Part shown: in pieces, positions 20,339-31,729 of the stretch
Layout: the number at the start of each line of letters is the position of its first letter
Numbering within the stretch: position 1 is the stretch's first letter
Assembly (NCBI GenBank): GCA_001297265.1
Contig: LIHB01000006.1
Location: 1-64,000 of the forward strand
Length of the DNA: 64,000 bases
Source: Mycosphaerella arachidis
Taxonomy: Eukaryota; Ascomycota; Dothideomycetes; Mycosphaerellales; Mycosphaerellaceae
Reading direction: 5' to 3'
The notes under the pieces: model-generated
The model's input: the letters and a program-made list of their open reading frames with translations, nothing else
Told to the model about the DNA's origin: nothing
Database searches by the model: none
Translations under genes and position numbers: made by a program

Positions 20339-21833
20339 ATGGCGTTACCAACCCAGCATGACCTCGAGAGCCAGACGCCTCGATCAGAAAAGCAGCCACC
20401 AACCCCATCCTCCCTACAACTCGATGTCTGGTCTCCAGGATACGACAGCTCGAAGGCGCAAAAATATCTCGTGGTCTTTACGACATCCTTCGTCACGCTG
20501 GCGGCATGCTTCAGCAGCACATCCCTCTTCTCAGCGGCAGATCAAATAGCCAACGACTTCGGCACGACTGCAGTCATTATCAATGCATCGAGCGCCGGTG
20601 TAATATTTACGATGGGGTTATCCACTTTCATATGGGGACCGATAGCAACGGTGAGTCGACCCAAACATTCCTTGCTACTATTGCTAATCACGAACCTAGC
20701 TTGCCGGGCGCCTGACTGCATGGTACGCTTGCATCATCACCTTGCTCCTGTTCACCGTAGCAGGAGCCTTGTCGGCGGACTTGAGCTCCTTTGTCGTCTT
20801 CAGAGTGTTGTCCGGCTTCCAGGGGACATTCTTCCACGTCACAGGGCAGGCCATTCTTGCTGAGTACTTCCCGCCGACATCTCGGGGTACTGCCACAGGC
20901 TTCTTTCTCTGCGGAACTGTACTAGGACCGCCGCTTGGACCACTCACTGCTGGAATCATTGTCACTTACCAAAGCTGGCGAGTCATCCTCTGGGTCCAGG
21001 TCGGCATGATCGCCCTCGGCTTGCTGTTCTCTTTCCTCTTCCTGCGGAAAGGAGGCAGCCCTCCACTAATCCCGAAAGATGACCAAACATCTCTGGTCCT
21101 TTATGCGATTCATGCTTTCAACCCGATGAAAGTTTTTGGCCTTATGAAATATCCGAACGTGCTCCTTGCAGACATAGCATGCGGCCTCCTGGCCTGGTCA
21201 CAGTACGCACTTCTGTCAAGCCCGCGCCACATCCTCGTATCACAGTTCAACCTGAACACGCCTCTAATATCCGGCTTGTTCTACCTATCACCTGCAACCG
21301 GGTTCCTGGTCGGTACCATGATCGGTGGACGGTTCTCAGACCACACAGTTCGGCAATGGATCAAACGCCGAGACGGTCTACGTCTACCGCAAGACAGACT
21401 TCGAAGCGGCTTCGCGTCATTCTTCTTCGTCATCCCCGCCGCGTCTCTGATCTTTGGATGGTGCATTGAGGAGCATGTCGGCGGTTTGGCAATCGCGATA
21501 GTGACTGCCTTCTTCTCAGCAGCAGGACTGCTAGCGGCGTTTGCAGGCCTGAACACGTACTGCGCAGAAGTCATGCCGAAACGACGCCCAGACGCGATCG
21601 CGAGCAAGTATTTGGTGCAGTACACCTTTTCGGCGCTGGCGACCGGAACGTGTGTGCCCATGATCGAGGCAGTTGGAGTTGGAGTGCAAAGCACCGTCAG
21701 CACGATCTTGGTATTCGTGGCCGGCGGACTCTGCATCATTGTTGCGTTGTATGGTATCAACATGCAGATCTGGGTGGATAGGAAGACAAGCAAGGGCACG
21801 AAGAGCGAGCGGACATCGACAGCGACGACATAA
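20339..21833 (+). CDS. MFS transporter, drug:H+ antiporter type
   Basis: Exons 20339-20650 and 20700-21833 (49-base intron, GTGAGT to CCTAG). Product 481 residues with about 12 hydrophobic segments and a hydrophilic N terminus. Features: the loop 2-3 region WGPIATLAGRLTAWY, the long loop between helices 6 and 7 (KGGSPPLIPKDDQ), and the motif-A-like loop 8-9 GGRFSDHTVRQWIKRR. This fits the DHA1 family of plasma-membrane exporters of drugs or metabolites. The substrate cannot be told. It is divergent from the Zn2Cys6 regulator. No damage seen. Confidence 0.9.
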
Positions 21834-22753
21834 GTCAATACACTGATGAGAACATGACGAGACGTAAGAAGAGTCTTACAGAACATAGAGCATAGACTAG
21901 AACAATGATCCAGAAGCGATTTCCTCATTCCCCACCTAGAGGCATCCATCAAACCCCCCAAACCCAACCCCCTTCTCCCACTTCCCCTTCAGCACATCCT
22001 CCCTCCTCTCTCAAATCATGGCAGGAACCCACTCCTGCCACGCCACTTTCGCAACCACTTTACACAACTCCAGCCCGGCCCAAGAGATCCACTTTCTTGA
22101 CAGTCTTGTACTCGAAACGTGGTCCATTTCCCATCCTTCGGAAAATACGATTGCGATCGATGGAGAGATCTTGAGCTTTGAGCATAGGGCAGCGCTGGAG
22201 TCGAGTGGCGTTTTCGTAGGCGCGGTAGCAGTGTTTTAGGGAGCGGGGATGTGGGAAGGGGAGGATTGAGGTGGGCTGGGACGAGGGGTGGCCAAATGTT
22301 ACACTTTCAAACTCCAGCATGAGAGCCCTCTGCCATGTCGCTATCAGAGTGCAGAACACACCTGAATCGTCGGCCCATTCCTCCCAAAGCCCTATCAAGA
22401 CGCCCTGTGATGTCGCACCAGGCTTAATCGTGGGATGGGGGGAAAAGGTCGGAGCGTCTGGAGGGTCGCACATGCCGTCAGTCGAGAGCCTGTGAGCGAG
22501 TCAACTCAAGTCAGAGGGGAAGGGCCAGGTCTAGTATATTCAAATGCAGTGGAAACGTCTGCACATCAGATCGGTAGCCCGAGAGCACAGCAGATGCATC
22601 GACTTTCATGAGCGATGGGATGCGATGCGATGCCATATGCTTGCTTCACAATCTTGTGACACCCTTATCCATCAGCTTGATATTGCCTACGGTCCGGTCC
22701 ATACATGGTTTCCTGCTCTCTACGTCTTAATGTTCATACTTCAATACCCAGCA
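21834..22753. other. intergenic, no confident gene
   Basis: About 920 bases. A 137-codon minus-strand ORF (22060-22473) is open but has no recognisable domain and is overlapped by plus-strand ORFs. I do not call it. Confidence 0.35.
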
Positions 22754-23074
22754 ATGCCGACCCCGAACCTTCCTCTCTGCAACCCGGACCACGCGGCGCC
22801 TATGTGCAATCCTCAGATCTCTGATGTCGCGAACATCGTCGAGCGCCTTGAAGGCGTCCTCAAGATTTCCCTCGTCGTCACGGCCTTCAGCCTGGTTTTT
22901 CTCGGTGTGGTAGTTGTGTTAATCTGGAACCTCGGAGCTCCTAGCACTGCAGGTGCAAGCACTGCGCGCGGAGCGGTGAACAGTGGGATCGAGTTGCCGA
23001 GCTCCGGTACTAGTAGCAGTGTGATCACGGCTATCGAGCCTCCGAGCAGGCGGTTCGTAGACAATCTCGACTGA
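22754..23074 (+). CDS. small single-pass membrane protein
   Basis: 106 residues from the ATG at 22754. A short N-terminal part contains two cysteine pairs separated by ~9 residues (PLCNPD, PMCNP). A predicted helix VERLEGVLKI leads into one strong membrane segment, ISLVVTAFSLVFLGVVVVLI (about residues 36-57), followed by a Ser/Gly/Pro-rich tail. There is no cleavable signal peptide, so a tail inside or outside the cell cannot be decided. No family recognised. The open frame upstream of this ATG (from 22544) is not supported. Confidence 0.45.
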   Translation: MPTPNLPLCNPDHAAPMCNPQISDVANIVERLEGVLKISLVVTAFSLVFLGVVVVLIWNLGAPSTAGASTARGAVNSGIELPSSGTSSSVITAIEPPSRRFVDNLD

Positions 23075-23251
23075 GAATGAAGGATCTGTGTCGTTGACTG
23101 AGCTTTTCCTGTATTCTGCGCCGAACGCCTTGCTGAACGCTCCAATATCATCCAATCCATCCCGACCAAGCGCTTCGCGTTCGGTTATACTTTTCGTAAC
23201 CCGCAACCAGTTCCCCGCCGCACAGCCATCGCTCCAGACGGTGAAGCATTT

Positions 23252-24127
23252 CTAAGCTGCCGCATCCTCGCCCCTGCCCTCCATCTTCACATCTCCATCC
23301 GCGCCAGCCTCCGCATGCCCATTCTCCCCTCCCGCCAGTATCTTTGTCTTGACCCTCTCATCCACCTCCCCGCCCGGTGTCCAACTCACGATCTTCCCCT
23401 CCTCATCGACAAACTCCCACCGGTATCTCGACAGGTAATGCGGAATTGCGCTCAACTGTGGCCCATACCTCTGACTGTTGTCGTAAAGCTCAAACAGCGG
23501 CACCGCAAGCAGCTTCATGTTCTTTGGGACGCTCAGGACTTTCTCTTTCGGGAGTTGGATAAAGTACAGCTTCTTGCACTCTTTCGGACGCGTAACGTGG
23601 GGCGGCAGGAAGGGGTACATGAACGTCTCGAAGTTCGGCCGGTACCATTGGGCGAGGGTGTCGAAGACGTTCCAGTCGTGGTCGTCTTTCTCGGCGAGCG
23701 AGCCGGTGGGCGCGAGGCGTTCGTTGAGGCGGTTCTTGAAGCCTTCGATCTCGTCGACGTCATGGGGGATGTAGTCGCCAGGACTGAGTTGTTAGCTTAG
23801 AAGATTGTGGAAGGCTGGAGAGAGGGCAACGTACAGCTTGAAGAAGGCGTTGGCGATTTGCAGCATCAGGACGTGGGGGTGGTTGTGTTCATGGCAGACG
23901 AGGATGGCTTCGCAGGATCGACGCATCCCATGTTTTTCGTAGTGTTCCTCCAAGCGCTTCAGACGGTCTTTCACGGATGCATCCTCCTCTGGTTGTGTTT
24001 CCTTGGTGCCGAAGGTGTAGTTGCTCAGCGGGTAGAGTCGTACGGCGGGTTGCTGGCGGCTTTGGAAGGGGAGGATGTCTTTGGCGGGTACTGAGGATAG
24101 CTGATGCGCGGGAGTGACTGTGGACAT
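23252..24127 (-). CDS. pre-mRNA cleavage factor Im 25 kDa subunit (NUDT21/CFIm25-like)
   Basis: Exons 24127-23835 and 23783-23252, intron 51 bases. Product 274 residues, longer than the 227-residue animal protein because of a charged C-terminal tail (about 45 residues, Gly/Glu/Ala-rich). Diagnostic blocks: RLYPLSNYTFGTKE, HGMRRSCEAILVCHEHNHPH, FFKLPGDYIPHDVDEIEGF (the Nudix region, catalytically degenerate as in the family), RPKECKKLYFIQLPKEKVLS and LLAVPLFELYDNSQRYGPQL. CFIm25 binds UGUA elements upstream of poly(A) sites in the nucleus. Intact. It is divergent from the DUG3 gene, starts 288 bases apart. Confidence 0.95.
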
Positions 24128-24415
24128 GATGGAGGAGATTCCGTGGTATGTCGTATAGACAGCAGCAGTATATTATACGCGAAGTGACATTCATCTACAA
24201 TGGTCGCGTGGAGCTCGCACGCGCGCCAGTGTCAGATCGGCACATGGGATCCCCGGAGGCCCGTCTTCGGCATGCCGTCTGCGGGCAGTAGCAGTCGTCC
24301 TCGTACCTCCTAACAACGATACTCCCTCTTATCTTCTTTCACGTCTTCGACAATCAAGTACACAAACCTCGATATCAGCACCTAATCATCGCCTACCTGA
24401 CAGAGTTCACACAAC

Positions 24416-25810
24416 ATGTGTCGGCAAGTCCTCCTCCTCCTCGTCAACGATAACGATTGGCTTTCGGCGGATCCATGTCCCCACATTTAAGCTTATCCAC
24501 CTCGTGCCACCCTGGTGGGATCTTTCACAACAGACTGTTGCTGACTCCCGTCCGCCACAGGTGGTTCGCCTACATCTCAGCGACGGAGCCATGTCTCCTG
24601 GAAGATGTCCTCGTCTCGCCAAAACACTCTCTCGTCAAGCAGGTCTCGGACCACTATCTCCCTAAGCTCTTGCCCCATGGCGCAGACGGCGACTCGGAGA
24701 ACGATGTCAAAGCACGCAACATCGTCATGAAGTGAGCTCATATCCCGGTCATGTGGTTCGCTGCACAACATCGTGATTGACCTTCGCAGCTTCGACGGCC
24801 TTGGCATCGCCTGGTACACTTCCTCCAACGCCGACTTCGAGCTTGGTAAGACAGGCCAATCAGCCGATGGCGTCCAGAAAGAAGTACCGTCCTCCCTTGG
24901 GGCAGAGTCCTGGCAAGTCGTCCCTGCTGAACAGAATGTGCAGGGTCTGCGTCCAGCTCTCTACAAGACGATTCAGCCTCCAAGGAATGACAGCAACTTC
25001 TTGTCCATCTGTGCCAACTCAGAGACCAGGGCTTTGTTCGCCCATATTCGTGCATCGTCCGGGACCGCCATAGCCAACATCAACAACCATCCTTTCGTGT
25101 TCGGACGACACACCTTTATGCACAACGGTGCCGCCAGTGACTTCCAAGCCATCAAACGGGATGTCGTCAACGAATTGTCCCCAGCTACGTACAATTGTGT
25201 ATACGGTGGCACAGATTCAGAGTATGACATGCCGTATCCAATGCAAGAGACGTCACGTCTAAATATTTCCAGACACATCGCCGCCCTCTACATGTCCTAC
25301 CTCACCAAATTCGGCACCGCCTCCACATTCGAGAACCAATACCCCATCTCCGAAATGGCCGCCGCAATGCACCGCGCCGTCGCCACAATAATGGCCATCC
25401 AGCAAAAGAACTTCGGCTCCAAGAAGAGACCCAACTCCCTCAATCTCTGCGCCACCGACGGCTCCAAGCTGATCGCCTACCGCTTCCGCAACCACAAGAC
25501 CTCCCAACCTCCATCCCTCTACTACAGCACCAAAGCCGGCATGACGCTGAACCGGAAGTACCCCGATCATGCCAGTGGGATCGAGACGCCGAATCGTTGG
25601 GCAGGAATCCCAGAGGAGCATCATGGTAAGCACTTGATCGTTGCCTCGGAGCCGAGCACGTACAAGGAGGAGGATTGGGAGGTGATTGGGAAGAATCAGT
25701 TCTTGATTGCGGATGCGGATGGGGTGTTTAAGGTGGAGGACTGTCCTTATGGTGAGGGCTGGGATGCGGTTGATCCGCCGCCACCGCCACCAGGCACGGT
25801 GATGCCTTGA
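24416..25810 (+). CDS. DUG3: DUG3-type class II glutamine amidotransferase
   Basis: Exons 24416-24423, 24561-24731, 24790-25810; 399 residues. Exon 1 encodes only MC and two bases of codon 3. The first intron starts GCAAGT and ends CCACAG, a GC-AG intron, and joining gives MCRWFAYISATEPCLLEDVL, the invariant family N terminus in which Cys2 becomes the N-terminal nucleophile after Met removal. Later motifs: FDGLGIAWYT, FAHIRASSGTAIANINNHPF, GRHTFMHNG, YGGTDSEY. DUG3 is the glutaminase-like partner of DUG2 in cytosolic glutathione breakdown. The C terminus has a Pro-rich patch near the end. The GC-AG call rests on protein conservation; no GT donor gives the right frame. Confidence 0.94.
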
Positions 25811-26027
25811 TCGAGAGTCTGAGAGATGGACAAGGAGTGAGAGCCTAGAGTGAGATGATTATTCCTACGATGTGATGAAGTCGCGATGAGTATTGAGACC
25901 TGTGTTGACGATCCGCAATGAAATTATTTCACATGATGCAAACTCCCTTGCCTATTCCGAGTACAAGTAAGCACTCTAACGCCTCCTTAGGAATCATCGC
26001 ATCATATACTCATACATAATCGTCATC

Positions 26028-26414
26028 TCAACCATCATCGTCCTTCCGGTCCACAACCTCCTTCTGATTCCACTCCTCAATCTTCGACGACGACCCAGCC
26101 CGCGACCTCTCCCGATCCAGAGCCATTGCATACTCCGTCTTCAGCCGCTTCTCCAACGCCTGAGTTGCAGCTCCCGGCTGTTGCGAGTCGCTGCCTCTCT
26201 TGTTTATCCTCTGCGAAGAGCCCTGGCTATTATTGAACGCAGGAGCCTGCATAAACGACGGAGTCACCGACGTTCCACCCTTGCCCACGATTCCTGCGTC
26301 GACTTTTCCACGCTGGAGCGATTGAGCGTACTCAAGTCCTAGACGTGTCTCCAGTGCCTCGGTGGCGGGACCAGGCGCTCGTGGAGGCAGTATGAAAGCA
26401 CGTTCTCGAACCAT
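26028..26414 (-). CDS. small protein with two copies of an ALExRL motif
   Basis: 128 residues from MVRERAFILPPRAPG; the frame continues upstream to 26522, but that part looks like leader. Two similar units are visible: PATEALETRLGLEYAQSLQR (about residues 16-35) and AATQALEKRLKTEYAMALDR (about residues 83-102), each with acidic and basic heptad-like spacing that could form a short helix. The rest is Ser/Gln/Gly-rich. It lies only 135 bases downstream of the kinase-fusion stop codon on the same strand, and the kinase ORF ends at a GTAAGC that could be a donor, so the two might be joined in some transcripts. No family recognised. Confidence 0.5.
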   Translation of the reverse strand: MVRERAFILPPRAPGPATEALETRLGLEYAQSLQRGKVDAGIVGKGGTSVTPSFMQAPAFNNSQGSSQRINKRGSDSQQPGAATQALEKRLKTEYAMALDRERSRAGSSSKIEEWNQKEVVDRKDDDG

Positions 26415-26548
26415 CTTGGTTGAGCGGCGGTATGTTTTGTACGTTGCGTTGATGATGACTGATGAGGAGTTGTGGTGGATGTTGATGCTGCTGAGGGAGG
26501 AATGAGCGATTGTAGGTAGCATAGTGGTTAGGTGGGTTAGGGCAATGC

Positions 26549-29500
26549 TTACTGTTTGCCACCTTGCAGGCGACGATGGGTGTACCCGCTATCGGGGTTG
26601 TGCAAGGCACGAAGCGCTTCTGGGAGAATGGTGCGTGTCTTCCCTTCTGGCTCGAAGCGTAATCTGGAGCATTTGTGTTCTTCGAGCATCACTTGAGGTC
26701 TGCCGTTCGTTCCTCGGGCGATGTTGAAGGACAGCATGATACTGGGTGTGATTTGTACTAGTGGTTTTCCTGGGCGTCGGGTCTTGAAGTCAAGTGACAG
26801 GTCCGAAGACACTTCGTCGGGTTGGCGTGGACAGCAATGGCAGGTGGCGTCTTGCTTCAGTCCATGGCAGTTCTTTCTGGCGCACAATCTTGACGTGACC
26901 TGGTGTGCCAGAGGTCGAAGTAGCGGCTCATACCGTATCATGTCCTTGGTCACAAGGAGACTCCTCCGCTCTTGGCCCCTTGGAGACGTTTGCTCAAGCT
27001 TGCGGAGCCACTCCTGGATCTGCTGTGTGTGTTCATGGTACGGACCCTTGCGTTTGGTTGATGCATCAAGGAGCTGTATTTCTTGATGGAACTCATCAAG
27101 GGAATGTTGGAACCACACAGTCAACATCTCGGTAAAGACGCAGCCGAGCGAGAAAATGTCAGCAGCGCGGCCTCTGTCTTGCTGAGCGGCGACTTCTGGC
27201 GCGCAATACTTTGGCGTCATGAGAGCATCACCAGCTGTTGTAGAACGGTCTTCGGGATCCCATTCCATAGCAGTGCCAAAGTCTGTGAGTAGTACATTTT
27301 TGCCGCTGACAAGGATGTTTGCTGGCTTGATGTCCTTGTGTCGACAGCTCTGCTTGTGCATGTACGCCAGGGCTTCGGCAAGCGACATGCACCAGCGCAA
27401 GATATGTGACCGCTGGCTCTCGAACTCCTCCGGGTGGCTGAGGAGGTGTCTCATATCGCACTCGGCGACAGGAGACATCAGGATGTTGAAAGCCGTGCGA
27501 TCATAGTATGCGGCCTCGAATTTGGCGATGTGGCGATGGTTGAGCTTCTGCATTATCTCAATCTCCTGCATATAGCATGCACGCTGATTCCTGTTGGTCC
27601 TGTCGCGTAGAATGATCTTCCTTGCGTATACCAACGGCTTGTCAGTTACAGACTGATGGCTTGTCGATTTCGTAAGTGTGACCCTGTCGACAAAACCATA
27701 TGCACCTTGACCAAGCGCCGTGTCGTGTCGGAACCAATGCCTGTTGTGGACCCATTCTTCGACCTGGCTTAAGCGTGTGTAGTCACATGTGAAATGCCAG
27801 ACCGGCTGCTGGGCGTCCCTCTTATAACCCATGACGATGATCAAGACCGCTGATTGGAAGTGTTTGTCCCGTGTCAACGTTGGCAGTGGCCCTTGCTCAT
27901 TCTTCTCCGTCCACAGGTACTTGAAACCCATGTCTCTGGTGAGATCCATGGCGGAACGCATGATTGTCGAAAGTCCTTCAACCTCTGGCGGCATCGTTCC
28001 TTGAGCAGTATCGAGTGTCGCGTTCTCGCCTTGTTCGAATGTGGGCATCGGTTTCGAGTCGTATTTCAACGCCAGGTAACGTTCTCTCGAATCTCTGCTG
28101 ACAAGCTTATTCTCGTTCACATCCAGCAGAACGATTTGACGCGTTGGCGCAGTCACAGATTTCGTCTCGCCAGATGACAAGGAAAATCCGTACTGTCCAC
28201 CGCCAGGACCGCCTCCGGATCCGTGCTGCATCCAAGTGCCACTTGGGTTGCCCTCGTGGTCGCTCGAAGGAGCCGAGGCGGAAGACGACCGGTTGTCATT
28301 TGAAGGGCTGTCACTTCCGGATTGCCCATTGGAGCTCTCAGAGCCTCCGTCTTCATTAGCTCCTGAGTCAGCGGGGGGCCCATCGTCAGGGTCAGAAGCC
28401 TCATCGTTGTAGTGAGCAATCCAGTGATCATTCCTCTCCTTCCAGGAGGTAAAAGAGTGGATACACACCTGCCCATTCTTGGGAAGCACGTAGTGGCAGT
28501 CCCGAATGAATGGAGCGGCGAATTCGACTTTGGATTGAACGCGAATTTCATCCTTCGTAGCCTGCAGCATTTTATGCATTGAGTCCAAATGAGGGAAGAT
28601 CTTGTCAGGTCGATGGGTCATGAATGGTTTGCAGGCTCTGTCGGTACATTCGGTGCAGATCCAGAAATGTTGCGGCTGTTTTGACTCCTCATGCCGTTCC
28701 CACTCATAGCGTTTGTCTGTAGAATATGAACAGTATCGCCACGTACAGCGATATTTGCCTCGTGTCTTGCTTTTACCAGCCGCACACTGCTTGTTGAAGG
28801 CATCTTTAATGTATTCCAGGATCATTGTTACATGATCGCGATCAAGATTGCTGGCTGGTTCGGGTGTTCCTAATTGAATCTGTTAGCAGAGGTCGTAGCG
28901 CGGTAGAAGTCTCCTGAAGGTTGCCGGACAGTGACAGGTGCATTAGCTCATGAGCGAGCGCGAAGTGACTTTCCTGCGTGCACAGCTGACGATGATGTGT
29001 TTCATCACTTACCCATAGTTGCATTGGGATCATTCTCAACTTGCAAATTCGCGCCATACCACATGGCAACCTTGAGTAGCGGCAACTCGCAGGCACTAGC
29101 AATGGCCTTGAGCTCCTTGTCTGTTGGGAAATGCGAGTCTCGACGCCATTGCCGCAGCTTAGTACGTAACACTTCGTCTTGATCTGCGGTTGGACGAAGA
29201 TGATCCGCAGCGTTGAACAGCTTTCTTTGTTTTTGACGAAACTGCTGTGGTGCCGCATCCACTGCATTAGAGTTGCTGAATGGCCTTTTCCCTTTGGGTC
29301 GGGCAGCAGAGATGTGCTTGGTGGGAGCGTAAACCAGTGTAGCCATTACTGGCTGAGATGAAGATGGATTTGTTGGGACAGGAGGTTGCTCTTGAGTATG
29401 ATGAACGCTCTTTTGACCGGTATCGCTAGGGTGATGGAAGGGCGGAGTCGCGAAGGACGCCTGGGAATCCACCGGGGGCCCGCCAGGCTGGCTAGAATAT

Positions 29501-29838
29501 CCCGGTGGCACAGGTAGTCCGGTCATATACGAGCTATCATCCCAAGTCTGATCCGTGTCGACACCGGCATAGTTGATTTCGGGTTGGTATGGGTTGGGCA
29601 TTAGGCCATCGATGAAGCCGTTCGAATTAAAATCGTCCTATGTGACCGTCAGCTACAGTCATCGATACTGTGCACAGGAAAGTCATACGGGCAGATGCTC
29701 TGTCGCGAGAAACGCGGGCCAGTCGACGAAGGGCGCCGGCTCTGGAGCCTGTGGCATGATGCCCATACCATGCCCCGTACTATTGCTTGCCATAACGGCA
29801 GAGCAGTCGCTGCACTGGCAAAACTGTGGATGAGTCAT
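26549..29838 (-). CDS. homeodomain-like + C2H2 + protein kinase fusion protein
   Basis: Exons 29838-29689, 29637-29013 and 28869-26549; introns of 51 and 143 bases, every junction in frame. Product 1031 residues. About residues 214-248 form a degenerate KN-homeodomain-like end (HFPTDKELKAIASACELPLL, then KVAMWYGANL, lacking the usual WFxN). From residue ~300 comes a C2H2-like cluster (CTWRYC, WERHEE, CTEC). After a Ser/Asp-rich linker, a full kinase domain spans ~640-910: glycine loop GQGAYGFV, YARKII, HKDIKPANIL with HKD in place of HRD, DFG, and YCAPEVA. The tail is Cys/His-rich (CARKNCHGL, CHCC). It could link DNA binding to phosphorylation in the nucleus. The first exon also holds a CQCSDC motif. 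No substrate is known. Confidence 0.85.
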
Positions 29839-31729
29839 CTTGAACTGCGTTCATTCAGGCCAAGTGTGATTCGATGATGTCCAGACACTCGAGCAACGAT
29901 AGTGAAAGCTACGGGCGAAGGATGATTGTTTCTGTACAAGACTACGCCAGGATTGAACAAACAGCGGGCGAAATTGAAGAAGAAATGTAACGTTAAGCAA
30001 GAAAGAAATGGTGACGAGCAGTTTTTGGTTCCAGCACAGGGCGTGGCTATAGCAGGGCGGGTCAGCAAGGCAACTTGGAAACGGTATGCAGGATGGTATG
30101 ATGCAGCATTCAACGTATCGTCTTTCGTTGCATCGCTCCAGAGGTGACTGCGCCTCCGCCCTGGCGAGCTGACGGGGCGAAGTCGAGTTAAGCCGCCCAC
30201 AATGCGGGCGGTTCCAAACTAAACGGACAGGGCGCAGCACCCATTCAGTGCGAGCCGCATCATTTCAGGTAAACAGCGTCCGGTGAAGGTACTTGTGCTG
30301 TTCGAAGGGATAAATACCACGCGCATAAGCAAAGAGTATGCGAACATCAGCTTATGCCAAGTCTGCCGAAAACTCGAGGCTGTGACCTGCGATCACTTCG
30401 CGGGTTGATTCTTCTCGTGAAAGTCATCCCTCTTCATTGAACATAACCTCGAGCGGCTCGCGGACATCACTGCTGAGCCTTCGCCAAAGCAATCAAGATG
30501 ATCGAGCTTGTACTTGTGTACATGGATGGCATACGCGACGACACTAAGCTTATCGAGCGAACTAACAATGTCGAAAGTGATACGATTCGGAACAACTATG
30601 AGCGGGACAATAATGGGCAACGACAATCTAAAGTATCTACCAAGGCGGTGATGCCTTCATCGTCGCCAGAAGTGAACTCTCGAATCCAGTAGTCCATAGC
30701 TAATATACCGCTCATCAGGCCACTCGAAGAGATTGACGTATCCGAACAGGACACCACTGAAGGCCACGAAGCTTTGTGCTTGATCAGTTTTGCGTCTTGG
30801 CCTGACCATCGTCCATTATACTTACAGGCCAACGACAATGGCAGACCATGCCTTTCCAGGCTCACCCTTTGGCTTGCGGAGACCGATATCCCTTTTGAAT
30901 GTCTCACTCTTCGCAGATCTCGAAGCTTAATCAAGGACGTGCCAGACGCACAAACGCTCGAATGATAAAAACAGGGAAAGAGTTGCTCTTATAGACGAGC
31001 CGTAAAACTTATGATCGGTACTTACAACAAAGTGGTGCCCCGCTATGGTTGCACGAAGGATACACGATCCTCGTGCCGTCCAGCTCGAATGTGAAACGAG
31101 TTTGTGCATCCATGCGACTGCTGTACCGTCTCTCTGTTCGCCAAGTCTAGAGGTGACCGAGCAGTCACATGGATCAAGGCGTGCATAGTCAGGTCAAGCC
31201 GAGACAACCGTCGAAAAGTCAAGCAACAGCATGCTTTTAAGATATCTTGACCAATGGTCGCTATGAAGTCCCCCGGATGCCGTTTTCGCCTTTCCGGCGA
31301 CATTTCTGTTTGGAGTTTGGAGAACGAGAAGGATCGCGTTTGGGACCTTGGGGATCGAGATGCACACCTCGATAACGGGGAAATCTCCGCAGAGACGCTC
31401 TGTACCCATGGGCTACATGTCCGGGGCCGTGATTACAACAGGTGAAGTTGTTCAACTAGCGTCTAGGCGTAATGGATCATCTTCGGACCAAGCCGTTAGA
31501 GGTCGAAGAAACTTGGATGGAAGGCGCCAAGAGAAACCGGATCGAGCTCTACAGGCCGGACCTAGCTCAAGTCACCGGCAGATGGCGTGAATTACCGGGT
31601 TGGTGTGATTTCGTGTTGGTGCCAGCGACGATTGAGTAGTCGAATACAAGCCTTTCTGAAGTCCTGCCGAAGTTAGACTTCCGATCATTCACAGTCATGT
31701 CGTGTGTCTTGTTCGATTCTGCGAAAGAG
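29839..31729. other. intergenic, no gene seen
   Basis: About 1.9 kb between two minus-strand genes. It includes the promoter of the kinase fusion. Short ORFs on both strands (for example 30596-30934 minus, 31348-31590 plus) show no domain, leader or splice support. Confidence 0.4.
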
